In this document: positions 23,305 to 31,287 of the stretch, piece by piece
Position numbering within the stretch: the first letter of the stretch is position 1
Layout of the letters: every line of letters starts with the position of its first letter
NCBI GenBank assembly: GCA_035299065.1
Contig: DATGXI010000053.1
Span: forward strand, 1-32,876
Reading direction: 5' to 3'
Origin: DASPJQ01 sp035299065
GTDB taxonomy: Bacteria; Bacteroidota; Bacteroidia; Flavobacteriales_D; UBA2798
Length of the DNA stretch: 32,876 nucleotides
The notes under the pieces: model-generated
Databases searched by the model: none
Told to the model about the DNA's origin: nothing
The model's input: the letters and a program-made list of their open reading frames with translations, nothing else
Program-made: the position numbers and the translations under genes

Positions 23305-25275
23305 CTATTTCTCAACCCAATCACCGTTCTCTTTAATCAACTCAATCAATTCATCAACGGCTTTTTCAGTGGGCACATTTTTTTTCACTACTTCTTTTCC
23401 TTTGTAAAGCGATATTTTGCCCACGCCCACGCCTACATATCCATAATCGGCATCGGCCATTTCGCCCGGGCCATTTACAATACAACCCATAATGCCAATT
23501 TTAATGCCTTTTAAATGGTCGGTTACACTGCGTATTTTTTGCGTGGTTTCCTGCAGGTCAAAGAGTGTGCGCCCGCAAGATGGGCATGATATGTACTCGG
23601 TTTTGGATATGCGTGTACGCGTTGCCTGTAAAATACCAAATGCAGTACGGTTGGTCAATTGTGGATTGCTGCATTCAATGGGTTTTAGCCATAGTCCATC
23701 GCCAAAACCATCCAGGAAAAGTGCTCCTGCATCAGTTGAGGCGTAAAGCTGGAATTGTTCATCGCTAAGTTTGGTGTAATTGCGTTTGATCATAACCGGT
23801 GTTTCACAACGGTGTTTTTTCAATAACAAAAACATTAAACGCAAATCGGCCATAGCATGTGCATGAAAGGTATCAAAAACCAACACAACATTATTTACTG
23901 CCTTGATGTTTGATATGAATTCAGTAGTCAATGTTTTATGATCAGCCGAAACAAAATTCAATTGTTCATGGGTTTTATCTGACCTGAAAAATTCATCGCC
24001 ACAAAAAAGCGGGTAATGTCGGGTATGCGAATCAAATTTTTTCCATGTTTCTGAATTCTGAATAATTCCTAATGTTCCCGGAATTTCAAAATCAAGGTGA
24101 TTGTCGCCAATGTATACATAATCACAAGCCTGGTCGGTTAAATTCCACTTGTCAAGGTTTACCGAATAATTATAGCCAACTGCAAATAAATTGGCCACAC
24201 TTATTTTTTCATTTTTACTGAAATCGGCCAATACCCGCGGTACATTTTTACCTCCAATATTCACTACTTCTTTTGTATTCCTTCTGGCATAATCAAATGG
24301 GTTGTACAGCTCATCAATTTCTTCCTCTGTTAAGGGAGAATCGTGAATAACGAACAATGCATTGTCCCTGTTTTTATACCGGTTTGCCAATTCGGCTGCA
24401 ACGGGAATTTCAAATTCAGGATCTTCGGTGAGTGAAACACGAAGGGTGTCTCCCAAACCATCCTCAAGCAATGTGCCAATACCAACAGCTGATTTTATTC
24501 TTCCGTCTTCACCATCGCCTGCTTCAGTTACGCCTAAATGCAAAGGGTAATTCATACCTTCTTTGATCATTTTTGCATTCAGTAAACGGTAAGCCTGCAC
24601 CATTACCTGGGTGTTGCTGGCTTTCATGCTCAATACAATTTCATGGTAATCCTCGTCCCTGCATATGCGTAAAAATTCCATAGCACTTTCAACCATTCCA
24701 AGTGGAGAATCGCCATAAAAACTCATGATGCGATCACTCAATGAGCCATGGTTGGTACCAATGCGCATGGCGGTGTGGTTTTCTTTACAAATTTTTACAA
24801 GCGGAGTAAACTTTGTTTTTATACGGGCCAGTTCCGCATCATATGCGGCTTGTGTGTATTCAATTTCTTCAAATTTTTTCTTGTCGGCATAATTGCCCGG
24901 GTTCACCCGTACTTTTTCCACAATACGGGCTGCAATTTCAGCTGCATTGGGTGTAAAGTGAATGTCGGCAACCAGCGGTGTGTCGTAACCCGCAGTGCGT
25001 AATTCATTTTTTATATTTTGTAAATTTTCGGCCTCGTTTTTACTGGGTGCGGTTATGCGTACCAATTCACAACCGGCTTTAATCATGCGAATGCTTTGTT
25101 CAACGGTTGCCATGGTGTGCATGGTGTCGGTAGTGGTCATTGACTGTAACCGAATGGGATTGTTTCCGCCAAAACCAAATTTTCCAATCATCACTTCGCG
25201 CGTTTTAAAACGCGAATACGATTTTAAACTGTTGCAGAATTTTTTACCAGCGTATGTATAGAGGTCGTGCTCCAC
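23305..25275 (-). CDS. ispG: 4-Hydroxy-3-methylbut-2-enyl diphosphate synthase, three-domain form
   Basis: The 656-residue enzyme catalyses the penultimate step of the MEP isoprenoid pathway, reductive ring-opening of methylerythritol cyclodiphosphate to HMBPP, using a 4Fe-4S cluster. The N-terminal TIM barrel begins CNSLKSYSRFKTREV and NPIRLQSMTTTDT. The C-terminal reductase domain has the cluster ligands Cys564 and Cys567 (CPSCGRT) and Cys598 (GCIVNGPGE), with Glu605 as the expected fourth ligand. At 656 residues it is far longer than the roughly 370-residue E. coli enzyme because of an inserted middle domain (about 290-550), the form known from Bacteroidota, Chlamydia and plants. The start is a GTG at 25275; the next internal ATG would delete the conserved CNSL block. 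It is followed upstream by a SpoIIE phosphatase gene and then dxs, all on the minus strand. Confidence 0.95.
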   Translation of the reverse strand: MEHDLYTYAGKKFCNSLKSYSRFKTREVMIGKFGFGGNNPIRLQSMTTTDTMHTMATVEQSIRMIKAGCELVRITAPSKNEAENLQNIKNELRTAGYDTPLVADIHFTPNAAEIAARIVEKVRVNPGNYADKKKFEEIEYTQAAYDAELARIKTKFTPLVKICKENHTAMRIGTNHGSLSDRIMSFYGDSPLGMVESAMEFLRICRDEDYHEIVLSMKASNTQVMVQAYRLLNAKMIKEGMNYPLHLGVTEAGDGEDGRIKSAVGIGTLLEDGLGDTLRVSLTEDPEFEIPVAAELANRYKNRDNALFVIHDSPLTEEEIDELYNPFDYARRNTKEVVNIGGKNVPRVLADFSKNEKISVANLFAVGYNYSVNLDKWNLTDQACDYVYIGDNHLDFEIPGTLGIIQNSETWKKFDSHTRHYPLFCGDEFFRSDKTHEQLNFVSADHKTLTTEFISNIKAVNNVVLVFDTFHAHAMADLRLMFLLLKKHRCETPVMIKRNYTKLSDEQFQLYASTDAGALFLDGFGDGLWLKPIECSNPQLTNRTAFGILQATRTRISKTEYISCPSCGRTLFDLQETTQKIRSVTDHLKGIKIGIMGCIVNGPGEMADADYGYVGVGVGKISLYKGKEVVKKNVPTEKAVDELIELIKENGDWVEK

Positions 25276-25330
25276 AGGGTTAAAATTAGTGAATTATATC
25301 ACACTGAATATAGAAGAAATCTTAAAGAAC

Positions 25331-25376
25331 ACAGTGATTTCATACCAGCCACAGATTACACGAATTACATGGAAAG
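25331..25376. repeat. Possible decayed 'ccacagattacacgaattacac' type intergenic sequence
   Basis: The 143-base gap upstream of ispG contains GCCACAGATTACACGAATTACA, written here in two parts only by position (25349-25370), preceded by AACACAGTGATTTC. Similar strings recur between genes in many bacterial genomes as far as I recall. It contains no reading frame or clear promoter. Only one copy is in this window, so the repeat status is unproven. Confidence 0.25.
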
Positions 25377-25418
25377 GAATGAGTAAGGGCCTTTGAAGTG
25401 CGATTATGGGCTTTTGCT

Positions 25419-27677
25419 TTAAATCTTTACGCCAATCAAACAAACGTCATCCACCTGCTCTATATCGCCTTTCCAGGCGTCAAAATGTGCAGCAAAAACG
25501 CCTTGATGGTCGGCCAGGCGTTGACGGGTAAGTTTGCCTATATAGTCTTTTAATTGCTGGTACTTAAATTTTTTACCCGAGGCCCCACCAAACTGGTCAT
25601 GATACCCATCCGAAAACATATACACAATATCCTCAGCAGTAAGGGCCACTTCGTGCTGGTAAAATAATTTGCAGCTACTGTCCTGTGAACCACCAATGGC
25701 AAATTTATTGGGTGGAAGTTCTATAATTTCTTCACCGCGTTTAATTACAAGGGGCCGGTTGGCACCTGCAAAGGTTACCTTCCGCTCTTTTTTATCAAAC
25801 GCGCAAATAGCAATGTCCATCCCGTCATGGTATTCCTGCCTGCTTCCGCGTTTATTCAATGTGTTGGTCACGCGTTTATCAAGAAAACGTAAAATTTCGC
25901 CCGGTTTGTGCACTTTATCTTCCAGTACAACCTGGTTTAATAAGTCATGACCAATAATTGACATGAAGGCGCCCGGTACCCCATGACCTGTACAATCACC
26001 CACGGCTAAAATGGCAAAATCATCCATTTGCGTGAACCAGTAAAAATCACCACTTACAATGTCTTTTGGGCGATAAAACACAAATGATTCAGAAAAGAAG
26101 TTATTTAAATCGGTTGGTAAAGGCAATACCGCTTCCTGTATACGCTTGGCATAATTAATACTATCCGTAATATCCTTATTTTTTTCGCGAATGATTATGT
26201 TTTTGTGATTGATCTCTTCAAATTGTTCAGCCAGAATTTTATTTGCTTTTTTCTTCGTAAAAAATGCCCAACCCGCAATACCCGCTACAGCCAGTACCAG
26301 CACACAACCCACGAGCAATAAATTGCGTTGCGCTTTTTGCTGTGCGGCTTCTGCATCTTTCAGTGCTATTTCAGCTTTGTGTTTTTCTTTATCTTTATTA
26401 AGCAAAGCAATTTCCTGTTCTTTTTTGCCGGTTTCGTATTTTGCTTCCAGGTCGTGTAAAAAACTCCTGTTGTCTTCATTGGTAATACTGTCTTCCAGCT
26501 TTTGGTATTCCAGGTAGGTATTGAAAGCGTTTTTATAATCGCCTTTGCGTGCATAAGCCCAGGCCATTGATTGGGTAATGTCAGAAGCGGTTAACAATTG
26601 CTTGGTTTCGGTTTTTGAATTGGCTTCGAGTGCTTTTTGAAACCAGGTAACGGCTTGCGCATGTTTTCCCTGGCGCGAATAATTATCTCCTATGGCACGG
26701 TAAACCCAGGCTTTTTTTTCATGGTCGGCATTGCGTTCGTAAATTCCCAGGGCTTGTTGCAAATTGGCAAGCGCTTCTTTGTACATACCCCTGTCGTTGT
26801 AATTGCTTGATAAATTTCCAAGCAGCAAGGCATATGAACGTTCATTCCCAAGTTGCTTATATATATTCAACGATTTGATAAGGCAATCGTGTTCCTTTTC
26901 AAGATCACCAAGGTTGCCATACATTCCACCTGCTAAATAAAGCGCTTCGGCTTCCAGGCTCGAGTCTTTTAATGTTATGGCCAGTTCAAGTTCTTTTTCA
27001 TAATACTCCAATGCTTTGTCATATGATTCCTGGCGTTTGAAAATGGAGCCAATGAAATGAAGGAGATGCCCGTAATTGCGATCGTAAATTTTATTTTCTT
27101 CAAATAATTTTTGCGCCTTCACATACAAGTCCATAGCGGGTTTGTACTCACCAATGTCATAATAGGCCCTGCCTTTATGCATGATGATATCGGCTTTTTC
27201 ATCAGGCTTTGCATTTTTAGGCAGGTGTGCAAGCGCACTGTCATACCAGGGCATGGCTTGTTTGGACAAGCTTTGAAACTGGAACAGGTCTGACATTTCA
27301 AGGTAAAAATCTTTTTGCCAGACTTTATTTTTCCATTTCCGCGACCAGTGGATGCCTTCTTTTATAAAAGCAACACCATAACGGTAAGCAGGTGTGTAAA
27401 AATAACGTTTGGCAATGCGTTTGTAGGTTCGCAGTACGTAAAGTTTGTCTTTTTTATCGTGAGCAAGCCTAACAGCCTGTTTGAAATGTTTGTAAGCTTT
27501 CAGGGAGTCATGATCATTTAACGCATCGCCAAGCTGAATGTGCAGGTTTACTTTAACGGTATCACTTTTGGTGGTGATCAGTAAATTTTCAAGCGAATCA
27601 ACATTGGATTGGCCGTGTATGAAAACAGTACACAATACAAATGCCAGGGCAAGGCTATTTTTATAAAGTAAATACAC
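25419..27677 (-). CDS. TPR-containing SpoIIE/PP2C-family protein serine phosphatase
   Basis: The 752-residue protein has a signal sequence (1-22, ending IHGQ), a long helical TPR region (about 40-400, with repeats such as GRAYYDIGEYKPAMDLYVKA and IGSIFKRQESYDKALEYYEK), a coiled coil (about 405-450), one membrane helix (453-473), a second short coiled coil, and a cytosolic PP2C/SpoIIE domain (about 510-752). The metal-binding Asp residues are present: Asp544 (SGDFYW), Asp561 (GDCTGHGVPGAFMS), the FSDGYHDQFGG block and the terminal DDVCLIGVKI. So an outward TPR sensor would be linked to an intracellular Ser/Thr phosphatase, a common Bacteroidota design; the substrate, perhaps an anti-anti-sigma-like protein, is unknown. 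It lies between ispG and dxs on the same strand with gaps of 143 and 75 bases, and has a paralogue at 31284. Confidence 0.9.
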   Translation of the reverse strand: MYLLYKNSLALAFVLCTVFIHGQSNVDSLENLLITTKSDTVKVNLHIQLGDALNDHDSLKAYKHFKQAVRLAHDKKDKLYVLRTYKRIAKRYFYTPAYRYGVAFIKEGIHWSRKWKNKVWQKDFYLEMSDLFQFQSLSKQAMPWYDSALAHLPKNAKPDEKADIIMHKGRAYYDIGEYKPAMDLYVKAQKLFEENKIYDRNYGHLLHFIGSIFKRQESYDKALEYYEKELELAITLKDSSLEAEALYLAGGMYGNLGDLEKEHDCLIKSLNIYKQLGNERSYALLLGNLSSNYNDRGMYKEALANLQQALGIYERNADHEKKAWVYRAIGDNYSRQGKHAQAVTWFQKALEANSKTETKQLLTASDITQSMAWAYARKGDYKNAFNTYLEYQKLEDSITNEDNRSFLHDLEAKYETGKKEQEIALLNKDKEKHKAEIALKDAEAAQQKAQRNLLLVGCVLVLAVAGIAGWAFFTKKKANKILAEQFEEINHKNIIIREKNKDITDSINYAKRIQEAVLPLPTDLNNFFSESFVFYRPKDIVSGDFYWFTQMDDFAILAVGDCTGHGVPGAFMSIIGHDLLNQVVLEDKVHKPGEILRFLDKRVTNTLNKRGSRQEYHDGMDIAICAFDKKERKVTFAGANRPLVIKRGEEIIELPPNKFAIGGSQDSSCKLFYQHEVALTAEDIVYMFSDGYHDQFGGASGKKFKYQQLKDYIGKLTRQRLADHQGVFAAHFDAWKGDIEQVDDVCLIGVKI

Positions 27678-27752
27678 GATTTTTTAAAGCGTTGCGAAGA
27701 TAATCAAAAAAGGCAGAAAGTAAAACCTCAAAAAGGTGAGTGGATAGGATTT

Positions 27753-29693
27753 TTACCCGGCCGATCGGATGGAATTTTTTTGCTGCATCATTTCCAAAGC
27801 CGCGTCAGTCATGCCTTTCACATCATAACCACATTCGGCCCACAGTTCTTTTTGTGTACCATGGTCAACAAACCTATCAGGCACCCCAAGTCGTTTTACG
27901 TTGGCCTTATAGCCATTATCGGCCATAAATTCCAGCACAGCACTTCCCATACCGCCTTGTATACAGCCGTCCTCAACGGTAATTACTTTATTGAATTTTG
28001 AAAAAACTTCATGCAATAAAAGTTCATCAATGGGTTTTACAAAACGCATGTCGTAAAGCGCGGCATCAATACCTTGTTTTTGCAATTCTTCGCAGGCAGT
28101 AAGTGCTAAATTACCCATGTGTCCAATGGTTAAAAAAGCAACATCATTTCCGTTACGTACTTTGCGGCCTGTTCCTATTTTGATTTCTTTGAATGGTTTT
28201 TTCCAGTCAACCATAACACCTTCGCCACGTGGGTAACGAATGCTGAAAGGGCCGGTATTTTTTGCCTGTGCAGTAAACATTAAATTGCGCAATTCCTCTT
28301 CGTTCATGGGAGCAGCAACAATCATATTTGGTATGCAGCGCATATAGGCCAAATCATAAGCACCGTGATGTGTTGCTCCATCAGCACCAACCAGGCCGCC
28401 ACGGTCTAAACAAAAAATAACATGTAGTTTTTGCAACGCTACATCGTGTATTACCTGGTCATATGCACGCTGCATGAATGACGAGTAAATATTGCAAAAT
28501 GGAATCAATCCCTGGGTTGCCATTCCTGCTGAAAACGTTACGGCATGCTGTTCGGCAATACCCACATCAAACGCACGGTCAGGCATGGCTTTCATCATCA
28601 GGTTCAATGAGCACCCGCTTGGCATGGCTGGTGTAACACCAACAATTTTTTCGTTTTTCTCGGCTAACTCTATAATGGTATGGCCAAATACATCCTGGTA
28701 TTTTGGCGGTTGCGGACTCTTGGGAACAATTTTTACAATTTCACCGGTTTCTTTATTAAAAACACCGGGAGCATGCCAAACGGTTTGATTTCCTTCTTCC
28801 GAAAATTTATATCCTTTTCCTTTTACGGTTAACGTGTGAAGAATTTTTGGACCAGGAATATTTTTCAAATCGTTCATGACGCGCGCAAGGCCAATTACAT
28901 CGTGACCATCAACCGGGCCAAAATAACGGAACTGCAATGACTCAAACATATTGCTTTGTTTTAGCAAAGCAGTTTTCATACTGTCACTTACTTTTTTGGC
29001 AACAGCCTGGGCATTCGGACCAAATTTTGAAATATCGCCAAGAATTTTCCACACCTTGTTTTTTACACGGTTGTAGGTTTGGGATGTGGTAATGTCAGTT
29101 AAATATTCTTTTAATGCGCCAACATTCGGATCAATGCTCATGCAATTGTCATTTAGCACAACCAAAATATTTGAATTGGAAACACCACCATGATTTAGTC
29201 CTTCAAAAGCAAGGCCTGCTGTCATGGCGCCATCACCTATAACGGCTATATGATGAATGTCGTTTTTATTCTGCAATTTATTGGCAACAGCCATACCAAC
29301 AGCAGCAGAAATGGAAGTTGACGAGTGGCCAACACCAAATGTATCGTACTCGCTTTCGCTGCGTTTTGGAAAACCACTTAAGCCCTGGTATTTCCGGTTG
29401 GTGTGAAAAATATCTTTTCGTCCGGTAAGAATTTTATGTCCGTAAGCCTGGTGGCCAACATCCCAAATCAATTGATCTTCGGGAGTATTAAAAACATAAT
29501 GCAGGGCAACAGTTAATTCAACAACACCCAATGAAGCGCCAAAATGCGAATTACCAATTTCTGAAATAACATCAATGATGAATTGACGCAAATCATTGCT
29601 AACGTTGGGTAAATCTTCAATAGCAAAATGCTGGCGAAGGTCCTGTGGATACTGGATTTTACTGAGGTGAGGTCCGGGTTTAAAATCGGGCAT
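27753..29693 (-). CDS. dxs: 1-Deoxy-D-xylulose-5-phosphate synthase
   Basis: The 646-residue thiamine-diphosphate enzyme condenses pyruvate with glyceraldehyde 3-phosphate to give DXP, the first step of the MEP pathway, also feeding thiamine and pyridoxal synthesis. Visible are His50 (NSHFGASLGVVEL), the TPP motif GDGAMTAG (153-160) with NDNCMSID (181-188), FGPVDGHD (258-265), the catalytic Glu381 (GIAEQHAV), and RGGLVGADGATHHGAYDL (431-448). Length is normal for the family. The ATG at 29693 fits the usual N-terminus. It is the most upstream of the dxs - SpoIIE - ispG run on the minus strand; a weak -7-like TACATTTA lies at 29713-29720. Confidence 0.96.
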   Translation of the reverse strand: MPDFKPGPHLSKIQYPQDLRQHFAIEDLPNVSNDLRQFIIDVISEIGNSHFGASLGVVELTVALHYVFNTPEDQLIWDVGHQAYGHKILTGRKDIFHTNRKYQGLSGFPKRSESEYDTFGVGHSSTSISAAVGMAVANKLQNKNDIHHIAVIGDGAMTAGLAFEGLNHGGVSNSNILVVLNDNCMSIDPNVGALKEYLTDITTSQTYNRVKNKVWKILGDISKFGPNAQAVAKKVSDSMKTALLKQSNMFESLQFRYFGPVDGHDVIGLARVMNDLKNIPGPKILHTLTVKGKGYKFSEEGNQTVWHAPGVFNKETGEIVKIVPKSPQPPKYQDVFGHTIIELAEKNEKIVGVTPAMPSGCSLNLMMKAMPDRAFDVGIAEQHAVTFSAGMATQGLIPFCNIYSSFMQRAYDQVIHDVALQKLHVIFCLDRGGLVGADGATHHGAYDLAYMRCIPNMIVAAPMNEEELRNLMFTAQAKNTGPFSIRYPRGEGVMVDWKKPFKEIKIGTGRKVRNGNDVAFLTIGHMGNLALTACEELQKQGIDAALYDMRFVKPIDELLLHEVFSKFNKVITVEDGCIQGGMGSAVLEFMADNGYKANVKRLGVPDRFVDHGTQKELWAECGYDVKGMTDAALEMMQQKNSIRSAG

Positions 29694-29859
29694 TGGCGGT
29701 TTTAATACGTGCTAAATGTACGGAGAAACAGTGAGTTTGGTTCTTAAATTTTGATAAAAGCTAACGGCTGGCGGTTAAAAGCGTTACTTCTGAAGGTAAA
29801 ATGCATTGCCTTGAAATAAATACCTGAATATCAAGGTATAGTCAACGCTCAAAAAATGC

Positions 29860-29889
29860 TTGGTACCTGTGAATTTTATGCCATTTTTG
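29860..29889 (+). promoter_or_regulatory. Weak putative promoter for the YwqK/MORN-repeat gene
   Basis: TTGG (29860-29863) and CATTTTTG (29882-29889, one mismatch to TAnnTTTG) are separated by 18 bases, and the ATG at 29902 follows 12 bases later. This also argues against the in-frame TTG at 29860 being the start. Confidence 0.4.
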
Positions 29890-29901
29890 CACCTTGTATA
29901 T

Positions 29902-31287
29902 ATGAAAAGGATGAAGTTTTTTTGTTTTTTGCTACTTGTCCCGTTTACGGGCAAGGTGTTTTCTCAGCAATTTTCTGTTGACATGGATCGTATTACAGTG
30001 TGGGATAAGGTATCAAAATCAGAACCCGATGTGTATTTCCGTTTTACAGAATTTGCAAAAGACGGATACCATAATCCGTTTATTGTCTACAAAAAAAAGG
30101 AAAAAGATTCAGTTATTTTATTTGAAGCTGAAGTGAATGGTTTAATACTTAATGGACAGGTTAAATACTACAACGAAAATGGCCTTTTAACAAGCAAGTC
30201 AACGTATAAAAATACTCAAACAGCACAACGTTCACCGGGTTACGAAGCCATTTTTCCGTACCGGAATTCTGGTATACAGTTATGGGGTATGAAAGAGGGA
30301 AAGGAAGAAATTTATTATGGCAATGAACAGAAAAGGAAAGGGCTCCAGCTTTTCAGGACCTGCACTTATACAGAAGGAAAACTTAATGGGCTTATGCTTG
30401 AGTATTTTGAAAACGGAAATATAATGCGTTCAACAGAATGGAAAAATGGTGAAAAGGAAGGAGCGTATTTTGATAACTACGAAGGTGGAGAAATTCGCAA
30501 CATGGGCCATTACCATAAACACGAACAGCATAACTGGTGGATGACCTGGTATCCCAACGGAACCTTGAAAGCTAAAATAAAATACGTTAACGGTTATCCC
30601 GATACGGCATACAGGTATTACAACGGGGGAAAAATAAAATCAATTAATTACCGCAGCGGTTATTATCCTGAAAAACCGTCTTACGTTTATGATTCACTGG
30701 GACGATTGATGAAGTTTGCTTACATGAACAGGCAATTGGAATTTGATAGCATTGAAGTGGAATATTACGATGGGATAAAAAAGAAAATGCAAGCCAACGT
30801 GAAGGATGGGAAATGGGAGGGCGACTATAACGAGTGGTATGAGAATGGAAAACTAAAAGTGAAGGGTCAGTATAAAAATGACAGCCCCATTGGAAAATGG
30901 TATTATTACGATGAAAAAGGAAAACTGATCAATACAAAAGAACGGGCGTATAAACCCATAGAGACTACTGATGCCGGTCCATTTGATGAAATAATGGAAG
31001 AACCCATTTTTACCTCAGTGCATGAGTTACCCGAGTTTATTGGCGGACGTACACAAGCGTTTAAAAAAACGGAGTATAAATTCCCCAAAGGAATTAAAAA
31101 GATTGAGCTTACCGGTAAATGCAGTGCCGCGGGTGAAATGACGTATACCGTTAAAACAAAAATGAGCAAAAAGGATGTGGAAAGGTTGCAGGCTTTTCTT
31201 GAAAAAAAATACAAGCGCATTCAGCCACTCAAAATAAATGGTAAAAGCTATAATTGTGTGATTGAAATGAGTTTGTTGTTTGATTAA
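29902..31287 (+). CDS. Secreted MORN/YwqK-repeat protein with a TonB-like C-terminal domain
   Basis: The product has 461 residues from the ATG at 29902, where a signal peptide begins (ending KVFSQ near residue 22). An alternative ATG lies three codons on. From about residue 80 to 370 it carries repeats of the form NG..(K)G.YYNENG.L, seen for example as GLMLEYFENGNIMRSTEWKNG, WMTWYPNGTLKAKIKYVNG, YNEWYENGKLKVKGQYKN and GKWYYYDEKGKL. This is the MORN-like repeat of YwqK-type proteins. The last 100 residues (PEFIGGRTQAFKKTEYKFP...) recall the C-terminal domain of TonB-like proteins that are often paired with such repeats, but the match is weak. Its role is unknown. The YwqK 'antitoxin' label does not imply a toxin here, since none is adjacent. 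The stop overlaps that of the converging phosphatase gene by 4 bases. Confidence 0.8.
   Translation: MKRMKFFCFLLLVPFTGKVFSQQFSVDMDRITVWDKVSKSEPDVYFRFTEFAKDGYHNPFIVYKKKEKDSVILFEAEVNGLILNGQVKYYNENGLLTSKSTYKNTQTAQRSPGYEAIFPYRNSGIQLWGMKEGKEEIYYGNEQKRKGLQLFRTCTYTEGKLNGLMLEYFENGNIMRSTEWKNGEKEGAYFDNYEGGEIRNMGHYHKHEQHNWWMTWYPNGTLKAKIKYVNGYPDTAYRYYNGGKIKSINYRSGYYPEKPSYVYDSLGRLMKFAYMNRQLEFDSIEVEYYDGIKKKMQANVKDGKWEGDYNEWYENGKLKVKGQYKNDSPIGKWYYYDEKGKLINTKERAYKPIETTDAGPFDEIMEEPIFTSVHELPEFIGGRTQAFKKTEYKFPKGIKKIELTGKCSAAGEMTYTVKTKMSKKDVERLQAFLEKKYKRIQPLKINGKSYNCVIEMSLLFD

Noticed and set aside
29902..31287. Toxin-antitoxin system based on the YwqK repeats
   Set aside because: No small toxin-like gene is adjacent, and the protein is exported.
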